DNA from: Sycobia sp. Sy_11
Taxonomy: Eukaryota; Arthropoda; Insecta; Hymenoptera; Epichrysomallidae
Direction: 5' to 3'
Length of the DNA: 64,000 nucleotides
Assembly: GCA_018907035.1 (NCBI GenBank)
Contig: JACCIC010000064.1
Location: forward strand, 1,410,501 to 1,474,500
In this document: positions 54,374 through 64,000 of the stretch, piece after piece
How the letters are laid out: the number at the start of each line of letters is the position of its first letter
How positions within the stretch are numbered: position 1 is the stretch's first letter
Position numbers and translations under genes: made by a program
Notes under the pieces: generated by a model
Told to the model about the DNA's origin: nothing
The model's input: only the letters and a program-made list of their open reading frames with translations
Databases searched by the model: none

Positions 54374-56276
54374 GTTACTCAAGAACTTACGGATACTGAG
54401 TGGCAACGTATATACTGGCATTTTGACCCACTTTTACCTCTTCGAGTTTGGTGCTTGCTTACTATTACATGTGGAACAGTGTCAGCTCCATTTTTGGAAA
54501 ATTTTTGCTTAGAAGATTTAGCTAATTTGGTCGCACATTCACATAAAATTGGATCCTCAGTTATTCTCAGAAATAGATACGTGGATGACTTCTTAGCTGG
54601 CAGAGATACATTGGACGAAGCTACACAAGCATATCAGGAGCTTACTGAAGTGCTTAGTTCTGCGGACATGTCTGTAGGCAAGTGCGCAGCAAACTATAGC
54701 AATTTAAATCTATTAAACATTCAAGATGATTTTAAAGACTTAAATGAGATGGAGACGATTTCGACTCATTGTCTATGTTGGAGTCCCCTTGATGATGCCT
54801 TTCATTTTTGAGTTAAACTGCCTTTAGCACTTCCAGCAACCACAAAGCGTTCCATTTTGTTGGAGGTATCAAAACTCTTAGATCCTGTGGGTTCTTTTGT
54901 CCCCAGTTATAATTCGTGCAAAAATATTAATTCAATGTTTGTGGATGCAAGGTGTCGATTGGGATTCGCCTGTTTCAGATCGAAGTCAGAAGGAGTGGCT
55001 TCTCTATAGACAACAGCTTGCTGACATAGAGAAGATTCGAATTTAACGTTGGGTAAATACAAGCAATTCTGAATCCTACCATTTACATGGGGTTTGTGAG
55101 GCCTCTGAGCGTGCCTTTGCAGCTGTAATTTTGTGTCTGTTCCAAGTGCCAGATGTGTACCACGGCTGCTCATCGCTAAAACAAAGGTAGCTCCACATAA
55201 AGTTATAAGTCTACCAAAGTTGGAACTCTATGGTGCAGCAATTATTAGCCAAACTTATGACTAGAATACTTTCTAAATTAGACTCTTCGCCTAAAGAGAT
55301 TCATTGTTGGTCCACATCTCGTTGAAGTCATATGTTACAAATAGAGTTAATAAGATTATAACTCTCTTGTCGACAGCTAAATGGAGACATATACCATCCG
55401 CACATAACCCAGCAGACTTAGCAAGCAGAGAATGTACTGTACTATAGTTTCAAGAATCAACTATGTGGTGGTCAGGGCCCATTTGGCTGATTGAGGATGA
55501 GTTCTTGTGGCCCATTCAAATAGCTGAAATTTCAACAAACCTAGAAATTCGATGATTAACTGAAGTATGGTTCATTCAAGATCATCAAGATTGGGAAGAA
55601 TGGTTTGTGCGATTTTCCTCCTATGATAAATTAGTTGCTATTATAGCTATTGTCTTCGCTGGCGAAGAAAGAGCAGAAAAGAAAAGGTAGATTGTCAGCT
55701 GAGGAGATCGCAATAGCAGCTACTACTTTAATTAGCTTGGTCCAACAGTCGTTTTTTCCAACGAGTTTTGAGTTGTATCTTCAGGAGAGCAACTTCCATC
55801 AACACATCAATTACGCAAATTAATGCCCTTTATTAGTACTGATAACTTGGTTCGTGTAGGTGGTAGATTGCACAACTCTTTCTTATCGGATTGACAGAAG
55901 CACCCAGTGACTCTATGAAAAACACATCATGTTACCGCTTTACTTATCAGAAAAGCGCACCTCTGTACTTTACATGGAGGAGCTATAATTATGCAAAGCT
56001 ATTTACAGAGTTATTGGATAGTACATGCTCGAAGTATTATTCGAAAAGTAGTTCGTCAATGTATAGCCTGTGTTCGATATAATGTTCGCACTCAGAAGCA
56101 ATTGATGGGATCACTCCCTGCAATTAGAGCAAGACTTGCTCGACCCTTTCAACACATTGGGGTCGATTTTGCAGGCCCATTTTGGATTAAGGCATCTTCT
56201 GAAAGAGGACAAAAATCCTTTAAAGTGTATGTGGCTGTCTTTGTATTGTTGGTCGTTAAAGTAGTTCTGATTTTAT
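54374..56276 (+). pseudogene. BEL/Pao fragment: second half of RT, RNase H region, integrase
   Basis: Frame open to 54811: TDTEWQRIYWHFDPLLPLRV, LLTITCGTVSAPFLEN, NRYVDDFLAGRDTLDEA (catalytic YVDD). Then, with frame breaks, RSILLEVSKLLDPVG, ISLPKLELYGAAI, FISTDNLVRVGGRLHNS, LHGGAIIMQSYLQSYWIVHA, RKVVRQCIACVRYN and HIGVDFAGPF (integrase, first Asp). All are BEL/Pao signatures. It ends abruptly near 56276, where gypsy copy D leader begins. No BEL gag, protease or LTR is attached. Confidence 0.85.
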
Positions 56277-56629
56277 AAATAAACGTATTAGCGTTAGCGT
56301 GTCTGAAAAGTTCTTCGCACAGGATACTCAGTGTCAAGTGTGTGTGACGTGACTTATTGCAGAAAGCTTGGGGAATAAGAGTAGTTAACTAGATAATTAT
56401 TTTAAAAATAGTTTTAATTTTTTTTGAAACTCTGAAGCGGGCCCTGAGCCTATTTTGATCTTGCGAAAGTGGTATAGGTAGCGGTGTTATACGTTGTTTC
56501 TTCCTGGACTTAAAATAGTTTTTTTATTTATTGTATTGTTTTTTTTATGTTATTTATTTCTTATATCTTTTGTTGATTTTTTATCAAATTAATAATATTA
56601 GGAAATAGTAGGAATTGATACTTCCTCCA

Positions 56630-57099
56630 AGCCATCAGACACTTTAAAAATTACGCTGTCAGGAGGATTGTCCAGTGATAAGTTAGAAGTCATTGGGGGA
56701 TTCAAGAGGGATATAGATCTTGTGGTCCGTAAATGGGATACTCGATACGAGGATTTCCATTAGGACCTAGAATTATTCCTCAAGTGGATTGAGGAGCGCC
56801 AAAGAAGTTCACAGATATCTGATGAAGAATTAACTCAGGTGCTCTCCGAACTATTCAAGGAGAAGGTAGAGTTATGGCTCGATGCTTTGAAAAAAAGAGG
56901 CATAACTACCTGGAGTGAGGTCCGTACCGCTGCAAAAATATGGTTCGTAGCCGGTCCAGAATATCGAGGAAAATGGGTTAGAGTGGCTGAAACTCAAACC
57001 CAAAGAGCCGACGAACATTCGAGTGATTATGTCGTTTCTCTCATCTCGATATTTGATCGGTTAAATCCACCTTTCCACGAGACAGAGCAATTGGATTGA
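56630..57099 (+). pseudogene. Gag C-terminal part, gypsy copy D
   Basis: LSELFKEKVELWLDALKKRG, TTWSEVRTAAKIWF and SLISIFDRLNPPF match the capsid-like region of copy B. Ends with TGA at 57097-57099, followed directly by protease-region sequence after a deletion. Confidence 0.85.
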
Positions 57100-58540
57100 C
57101 TGTTGACCCCAGACGTGAATATTCAAGGACCTCCAGGAATCCTTAGTCGTTCTCGACTAATCAGACTGAAGAAAGGCCTGACTCAGTTGACGAAATACCA
57201 TCGACTGAGGAAAGCGTCAGCTGCGAATTAGATCTCGGCCAATTTGCAGCACCGCCGGAAGAAGCGCGCTGGTGGATTCCGGTACGAATTGCTGGGTGCC
57301 GGATACGTGCATTGTATGACACCGGCGCGTCTCGCACTATCATGGGCAAGATCGGGCTACAATTAGCAACGGTTTGCCAGCGAGAGTACTACCCGACGTC
57401 TGAAGTTAGTGCTAGAGGCCCAGGGAACATGCTGCTTTACGTCACATCGAACTGCCGTTCGAATTGGTTGAGTTCACGGGCGATGTGCTGGTCGCTGTGA
57501 TTCCAAAATTAGAAGTGGATTGCTACCTAGGAGCCTATTTCGTATGAGGGTTCGGAATCATCCATGATCCGATTGATAAGTCGTTGTGGGTTAAAGTAGC
57601 GAAAAAACAGGTCAAGATAGAAGTAGACTCAGAAGAAAATCTGGTTTTGATCTGACCATGGAGTTTTCGAGATTAGCATCCATTGGCCTCGCAGATATAT
57701 CACGGCAGGAGCAAGAACGTATGAAGAAGCTCTTAAATAAAATCCTGCCGGCGGGAGAAGTACCACTGGGACGTACGACGTGCATGGAACATATTATAGA
57801 TGTAGGAGATGCTCGCCGTATACGTGAAAAAGCTTATCCAGTCTCTATGAAAATATATAAAAAAGTTGCATTCTCAAGTTAGAGAGATGCTGGAGACTGG
57901 AGTACGAACCATCCACAAGTGGTTGGTCAAGCCCAGTGGTGATGGTACATAAAAGCAACGGGAAATATAGATTTTGCATCGACTTTCGAAAAGTTAATTT
58001 AGTTTCGAAACCAGATGCATACCCTTTGCCTAATATGGACCAGATTTTAAGGAGGCTATAATCAGCTAGTTATATTTCTACCTTAGATCTGAGTAGTCTG
58101 CACCATCAAATACCACTTCATTCGGAATCCAAACCGATAGTGGCATTTACGGTACTTGGAATGGGATTGTTCCAGTTTAGCAGGATGGCCTTCGATCTAT
58201 CTAACGCTGAAGCGTCGTTCCAAAGACTTATAGACCGAAATATCGGAACAGACCTCGAGCCGAATCCCTTTTCATATCTTGACGATATTATCATTGCTAC
58301 AGAGACATTTAAAGAACACTTAGACTGGTTACGTCGTGTTCTTGCTCGAGTGCATGAAGCTGGAACTCACGATAAATCGAGAAAAGAGTGTCGTCGGACA
58401 CACCGAAGTCAAATATTTAGGTATTCTCGGGAATCGTGAGGAATTTCGTCCCGATCCCGAGAAGATCGAACCAGTGATGCGTTACACAGAACCGAGAAAC
58501 CTGAAATAACTTAGATGTGGTATGGCATTGTGATATAAAA

Positions 58541-59042
58541 CAATTTAATTCTACTTATGTCGACTGCCCATATACAAATTAATAAATATTGTTTTATTGG
58601 TCTTACAGTCCAATCTATTCAAACTAAAAATAAAAAATAAAAATAAAAATAAATAAAAAGAAAATAAAAATTAAAAATTAAAATTAAATTAATAATTAAA
58701 TTAAAATTATAATGACAGTCAGACTGTCCTTGTTTACATCAGGAACTAATGAGGAGTCGTAGCGAGCTGGAAACGTTGGACAAGTCTTCAATTAGGTAAG
58801 GGTGTTGGGGACAGTCAGACTGCACTTTCCTAACAAAGAATTTGTTCAGATAATATTTTATTTTCAGATTAGTCTACGGGGGTGAACGTAAACAATAACA
58901 GTCTGACTGTCATTATAATTTTTAAATTAATTTTTATTTTTAATTTTTATTTTTATTTTATTTTTATTTATTTTTATTTTTATTTTTTATTTTTAGATTG
59001 GATTAATTGGACTGTAAGACCAATAAAAAATATTTATGAAAA
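58541..59042 (+). mobile_element. 502-bp non-autonomous Penelope-related element with hammerhead
   Basis: Inserted in gypsy copy D with a 12-bp duplication (TGTGATATAAAA at 58529-58540, TGTGAGATAAAA at 59043-59054, one mismatch). Inverted arms: TTAATAAATATTGTTTTATTG...CTTACAGTCCAATC at 58579-58615 and its counterpart at 58996-59037. A/T runs and an AATGACAGTCAGACTGTC segment are also mirrored (58712-58728 and 58897-58912). The hammerhead sits between the arms. No coding sequence. The ends match the 191-bp and 1462-bp elements. Confidence 0.88.
58743..58785 (+). ncRNA. Degenerate hammerhead ribozyme, 502-bp element
   Basis: GAACTAATGAGGAGTCGTAG then CGAGCTGGAAACGTTGGAC. CTAATGA stands for the CTGANGA box, stem II arms surround GTAG, and the GGAAAC box and GTTGGAC follow. 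It aligns with the minus-strand hammerhead at 37115-37157, including downstream TTCAATTxGGTAAxGGTG. Confidence 0.6.
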
Positions 59043-60912
59043 TGTGAGATAAAAAATTTTTAAAAGATTTTACTACCATTTCCGAACCACTGACACGTCT
59101 AACTAGAAATGACTGTCGTTATGAGTGAACCGAGCAACAACAAGCTTCTTTCAACAAGATGAAATCAATGATCGCTTCGCTACGTGTCCTGCATAGACTG
59201 TCGTTTGATATCCAGTTCATCGCGCAAACAGATGCGAGTGATACTGGCATCGGAGCGGTCCTTACGCAGGAAGTCGACGGAAAAGAACGGGTGTTGGAGT
59301 TCGCATGTAGAGCTCTCTACCAAGCCGAAGGAAACTATTCGGTAACCGAGAGAGCGTGCTTAACTGTCATATAGCCTATGGATAAGTTCGGTCCTTATAG
59401 AGATGGATATCATTTCGTACTGTAACCTGAGTTAAATATACCCAGGATGAATGGTATCTACAATGGTTCATGAACGTCCAAGATCGTCCCAAGGATGATC
59501 CTAGATGGAACATAATCGGAGGATAATCATTCGGTTATCGTCCAGATGCAGTTCTCCAAGTCATCATGGGCGATGAGGACGCTTGGAAAATCGTCGTTCC
59601 TAAACAACAACGTGACACCGTTCTTAAAGAATGCCATGATATTCCTACAGCGGGACATCCAGGACGTGAGAAAACTTTCGTTAGAGTCAGCAAATATTAT
59701 TGCAGCTCTGGATTTTATAAGATTGTTCAAGAATATGTGAACAACTGTCTTATATGCCAGCAGTCCCGGGTGGACCAAAGACCATCTGCCGGATTAATGG
59801 GTCGGAGAGTCTTAGAGAGACACTGGCAAATGGTCGCCGGTCATATTACCGGACCATTGTAAGAGTCGCCCTGGATTTGAGTATATCCCGCTGTTTTAGG
59901 ATTTGTTTACAGGGTAGGTAAAATGTATCCTCATCCGTAAAGCCAGGACGATCCTCGAAGAATTTAAAAAAAGGATCGTACTCTAATTCGGCGCGCCAGA
60001 GGTTTTCCTGTCGGATAATGGTACCGAATTTAAAAATCGTATGATTGATGAATACATAGTGGAAGAGGATATACTTCATACCCTTACTCCACCGTACCAT
60101 TCGCAGGCTAATCCGGTGGAGTGGGTCAACAGGACATTGCAAACACGCATTGTCGCGTTCGTAGAAGCATCCCATAATATGTAGGACAAGAAAGTCTTTG
60201 GGTGAAATTTCTTGCTAAACACAACGCCGCATAGTTCCACTGGATACTCTCCGGGTCTATTGAATTTCGGAAGAGAGCTAACTTCGCCAGGAACTCTCCG
60301 CCGCAGACAAGATCAAGCTACGGCGGAAAATCTACAAAAAGGAAAAGAGAGTTCCTGGCTAGCGAAAAAGAATAAGTTGAGAGAACTCCAAGATGCCGCT
60401 AAGACACGATCTTAAGGACAGCAGCGTCGCCAAGCAGAATATTATAATGCCAAGTGACACCCATCTCCATACAAATCGGTGACCTGGTATGAAAGAAAAA
60501 TCGTGTCTTCTTCTCGGTGGCTCAAGGGGTAATATCCAAATTAGCCCCTAAATACGTTGGTTCTTTTGTTACCATACAAAAAAAAGAGACTAATACGTAT
60601 GAGCTGGAAGGTTATGACGGATGGATTGAATAATTAGTTCATGCAGAATAACTCAAACCGTACGTCCCACCCGAGGAAAACGATCTCTTAGAGACGACTT
60701 CTAGGCTGGAACCAGAGGATGAGGTTTTACCACAACCACCGCTAGAACCAGAAGAAGAGATAGAGACCAACCGCCGTTGGATCGCAAACAGGTGACGAGC
60801 GATCCACCTGTTATGCGAGAAGCTTCACCATCGTGTGAAGTTTTTAAAGCGAGGTCCTCTGCGCAAGACAACCCCAAAAATACTCGCGAGGCGATAGATT
60901 CCATCCTGTGTA

Positions 60913-63260
60913 GGTGATTTTTCCACGATATCTTATTATCGATGATAGCACCTAGGTATTTCACTTAATTATTGAGGTTTAAGGGTTGCCCTCCTAGAAT
61001 CAAGTTACATTCGCTATTCCATTTGTATTTTCTAGTGCAGACTATGACGTGAGTCTTCCTAGGATTAATAGTCAGACCTGCTTGTATGCATTATCTGTCC
61101 ACCACGTTGAGAGTACCTTGTACTATCCTCATAAGTGGGTCTAGAAAAGTCCTCTGGCGATAACCATGATATCCTTGGCATAACCAACTGCCTTACAACC
61201 CAAGTTGTTCAGTCGTTTCAAAAGATCATTCACCACGAGGCATCATATGAGTGGAGATAGGACGCCATCCTGTGGGCACCCAGACTCCACTACGCCTCAT
61301 AAGGTTGTACTTCCTTTACTGGTTTCCAGAATGCGATATCCCAACATATGGTCAATCCATTACGCAATGCATGGGGGAATGTCATGTCTATGCATGGCCT
61401 CTTAGTAACTGCCCGTGATGTGATTGAAAACCCCTTCAATGACCATGAGGACACCTACAGCAAAACCATTGGCCTCCACTTGTGTACGGATCATAGAAAC
61501 GGTCCTATATTTGATGATTCATCAAGGCATTGTCCCTGATCTGAATCTGTCAATCATGCTTTCTACCGTCTTAAGAATGAAAGATGTCAAGCTAATAGGT
61601 CGACAATCCTTTGGAGATGTATAACCACATTTGCCTACTTTGGGTATGAACACCACTCTTGTACCGAACCATCTAGATAGGACATGACACAGAGTGATAC
61701 TTGCCCTAGGTATTTTTATCATCGGTCCGATGATGGTATCTTCGGCTCTGGGCAAAAGGGCCGAATAATCTCTATCGGGTCCCGGTGCTTTAAATGGGTC
61801 AAATGACCTAATGGCCCATCTGACTCGGTCGGGTGTAATAATCTGGTTTGCTAACGTCCGGTTAGCACCAAGTCTAACATACCCAGACCAGACTCCCTAA
61901 TGTACGGTTATGCTCTCCTTTTGTTCTGCATCACAGAATTTAGGAAAGTATGCTTGGATGAAATATCACAACGTTTCTTCATCCGATGTTGCATAACTGC
62001 CGTCGGGACGTTTCAACGTGCCAAGGATGGCATCAGGAGTCTTTGAAAGATTCCTGCTCAACCTGGCCGCTTCTTTCCCCTCGCAGATGCTTTCACAATA
62101 ATTCTTTCAGCTTTTCTCTCTGGCCGTCCTTACTGCATATCTGTATTCATCCCTAGACGATCTGTATGCGTCCCAAGCAGATTCTAAACTTGTTCGCCTG
62201 GCTGTCTTACGAAGACGCTTGGTTTTCTCTTTTAGATAACCCACTTTCCTTTCCACTAGCGGACCTCGACTTTGGGCTTCGCTTGTTTAGGGCGACAGTT
62301 TTCCTCAAAGGCATTTCTGATGGCGTCACTAAAGGAATTCGCGTTATATTAGTAATCTGCTCCATTAGCCTGTTTCCAAACGTGGGGGTATCATCCACAT
62401 TGAGTATTTCTAGCTCTGTTCCTGCTAGATACACTAGAAGTTTGGTGCCCCTCTCATTCGTAGCAGTGCTACACCACACCCTGCGTTATGAGTTCGCATC
62501 ACACCCTAGGACTAGTAGAAAATTGTTAATCGTACAATGTTCCACCAGTCTTCCGACTTTCTCAGTCGGATTGTCAGAGCTTCATATTGGAGGTAGGCGG
62601 ATGCAAGAACCACTTATTCAATCTCCTCTACCTCCACAGAGACCACCGCTAGGTCTCCAGTACAGAGGCCGAGCATTGGCACAACACTTACAGCCGGACC
62701 AGGGGTTACAATCACCCTAGGCTTATACCCTGGATCTGCCTCCGCCTTGACCTCCTGGCCAGTTGACGTATTTGAGGGATCATCAATTCGTTGTTCATTT
62801 CAGGATTTTCATTCATGTTATCTATTTTGATCCCATGAGAAGCTAGGGAAATATTGACTACCGACACAGAGACCTGCATGTACCGGTTAGTCTAATTACT
62901 CGGGGAGCTTGCCCGGGATCCTCGAGGCATTGTTAGAGACCGCTACTACTCCAGCGACAAAGTAAATCTGCTCGGCACGATGGCTCCCATCTTGGGCTTG
63001 GAGTTTGGATTTTATACCCAATCGGCCTCCTTCCAGATAAAATGGGGGGTTGCCCTTAGCCTGTGAGGGATCCACATGGCCTTTCCGCCGAATCCCGAGG
63101 CAGAATATTAGTTAAGAGAGTTCCAATCAGGTCCCCTTTAAGGTCCCGCTATAGTGGTTACTTTTTTAACTAGAGAGGCGGTTTACCGCATCAGGCCAAT
63201 CGTCACCACCATGCTCCGCCCGAAGGGCTAACCTCCCAATACCCACAGCCATTACCAACA
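60913..63260 (-). mobile_element. Non-LTR retrotransposon fragment (endonuclease-RT type)
   Basis: On the minus strand a GC-richer 5' region (from about 63260) leads to an AP-like endonuclease (VVLASAYLQY, WCSTATNERGTKLL, LNVDDTPTF at about 62400) and then reverse transcriptase (DPFKAPGPDRDY, TRVVFIPKVGK, SPKDCRPISLTSFILKTVES near 61600, then KYLGAIIDNKISWKNH at 60964-60915). This matches the Jockey/I/R1-type order. The rest, including any RNase H and 3' tail, is missing where gypsy copy D adjoins. Many stops. Confidence 0.85.
61522..61800 (-). pseudogene. Reverse transcriptase N-terminal part, non-LTR element
   Basis: The clearest open piece of the element: APGPDRDYSALLPRAED, LSRWFGTRVVFIPKVGKCGY and SPKDCRPISLTSFILKTVES. 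Family members copy their RNA at a nicked target. Downstream catalytic YADD is legible only as YAKD in a shifted frame (about 61175). Confidence 0.85.
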
Positions 63261-64000
63261 TAATTTTATTTTATAAATATCCTATAAAATTTATACTATA
63301 ATTACACTATAACATTTTTTATAAAGCATTGAATGAAGATCAAAAAAGCGGAAGCGAGATATTTGACAACCAAATATATATGTAAGACACAATGAAGTAA
63401 ATTTATTAACTAAATTTAATATCTATATGTAAGATTATGAATTCAAAAAACTCATATGTATGAAGCAAAAATATTAATTGAAAATTGCAGAATATTTAAC
63501 AATATTATATATTCGTATATTAAAAAAACAGAAAAAGACATGAATGCACACAAAACTACATTGAAATATGACAGATGTAAAAATGTTCATCAAGAGAGAA
63601 ATAATGAATATTGTAATATAAAGTACGACTGAAACTATCGAACCTATACAATATTATTAATACAATGAAAAATTCATTTTTCAAAAAAAAGACATTTTTT
63701 GTCTTTTCCAACATATTTAAATTAATTGAAATATTATGATTATATTTTTCAAATTTACCTACATCTTTTCACTTTACAGAAATTTCAAAATCTTGAAAAT
63801 GAGAACATTTTCGTACTGTTTATATGTTGAAAGTTGATTAATATTTACTTTAACTGCATATATAGCTGATAAAACTGCTCATTTGAGGCATTGATTATGA
63901 TTACTTTTTACATTGACATATGCATATCTCTTTTCTATTTGTAGATAGTGTAATATATAAGCTACCTTTTATAGGATTCGATTTATGTATATATTAATAT
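63261..64000. other. AT-rich stretch without a gene
   Basis: No coding or repeat signal recognised to the end of the window. Confidence 0.6.

Larger units (their letters stand above)
56283..60912 (+). mobile_element. Ty3/gypsy retrotransposon copy D (partial)
   Basis: Begins within leader sequence matching 27260-27560 of copy B, skips most of gag, and continues to the pol tail at DNPKNTREAIDSILC. There it is cut by the non-LTR element. No LTR remains. A 502-bp element is inserted at 58541-59042. Confidence 0.88.
57105..60912 (+). pseudogene. Pol of gypsy copy D
   Basis: Protease keeps the canonical YDTGASRTIMGKIG (57312). RT: EFSRLASIGLADISRQEQER, SSPVVMV-like region, MGLFQFSRMAFDLSNAEASF and YLDDIIIATETFKEHL with intact catalytic YLDD (about 58275). 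After the inserted element: QTDASDTGIGAVLTQEVDG of RNase H, integrase NCLICQQS, VAGHITGP (first catalytic Asp changed to His), LSDNGTEFKN and NPVEWVNR. A tail resembles copies A and B but stops before the AT-hooks. Numerous stops and small deletions. Confidence 0.87.

Noticed and set aside
62166..62720. 184-codon plus-strand frame
   Set aside because: Antisense to the endonuclease region of the minus-strand non-LTR element, whose motifs are clear on the other strand.
1..64000. CRISPR array, bacterial operon or phage
   Set aside because: No regular short direct repeats with unique spacers, no operon-like gene packing, and all recognisable genes belong to eukaryotic mobile elements.

Overview
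The window looks like gene-poor, transposon-saturated insect DNA. Three things point there: an AT-rich background, many (TA)n, (GA)n and (CT)n microsatellites, and a mariner transposase with the Mos1-type catalytic layout beside insect-style Ty3/gypsy, BEL/Pao and Penelope-like elements. A hymenopteran such as an ant is my guess, at low confidence. I recognised no host gene. Almost every protein-like reading frame is a remnant of a mobile element, and nearly all carry stops, frameshifts or deletions.

Layout. 1-2.4 kb: an LTR-like repeat, microsatellites and a 236-bp palindrome. 2.47-3.32 kb: an internally deleted mariner. 3.3-10.2 kb: gypsy copy A (gag, pol, third ORF, 3' LTR). 10.2-11.6 kb: fragment C of another gypsy family. 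12.7-13.4 kb: BEL/Pao gag fragment. 14.7-16 kb: Penelope-like reverse transcriptase. 18-19.1 kb: solo LTR inside a (TA)n tract. 20-23.2 kb: two inverted, AT-rich repeats with tRNA-like ends. 23.8-24.1 kb: mariner 5' end. 24.7-35.5 kb: gypsy copy B, the one complete provirus (two LTRs, PBS, gag, pol, third ORF, PPT). 35.5-36.5 kb: another solo LTR in the same (AT)n tract. 36.6 kb: a SINE with 12-bp target duplications. 36.8-39 kb: a Penelope-like element inserted in a Penelope-like element. 39.1-44 kb: gypsy E on the minus strand. 46.6-47.4 kb: second copy of the first LTR-like repeat. 49-50 kb: DNA polymerase B remnant (Polinton/Maverick type) interrupted by a 191-bp Penelope-related element. 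50.9-52.2 kb: near-complete mariner. 52.3-56.3 kb: a gypsy-to-BEL mosaic. 56.3-60.9 kb: gypsy copy D, interrupted by a 502-bp hammerhead-bearing element. 60.9-63.3 kb: non-LTR retrotransposon, minus strand.

Three themes stand out. First, the A/B/D gypsy family has a pol tail ending in a textbook AT-hook with a second degraded one before it, and its LTRs and those of other families sit directly against (TA)n tracts, which suggests minor-groove-guided targeting. Second, the same family has a third ORF in the env position. Its start codon directly follows a splice-acceptor-like CAG, and its product has a coiled-coil-like stretch and a CX2CX10CX5H motif but no visible membrane segment. Third, a Penelope-related family is present as 191-, 502- and 1462-bp elements. 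They share inverted ends, and the two larger ones carry degenerate hammerhead ribozymes and a palindromic motif. Two have perfect 14-bp target duplications and one has a 12-bp duplication with one mismatch.
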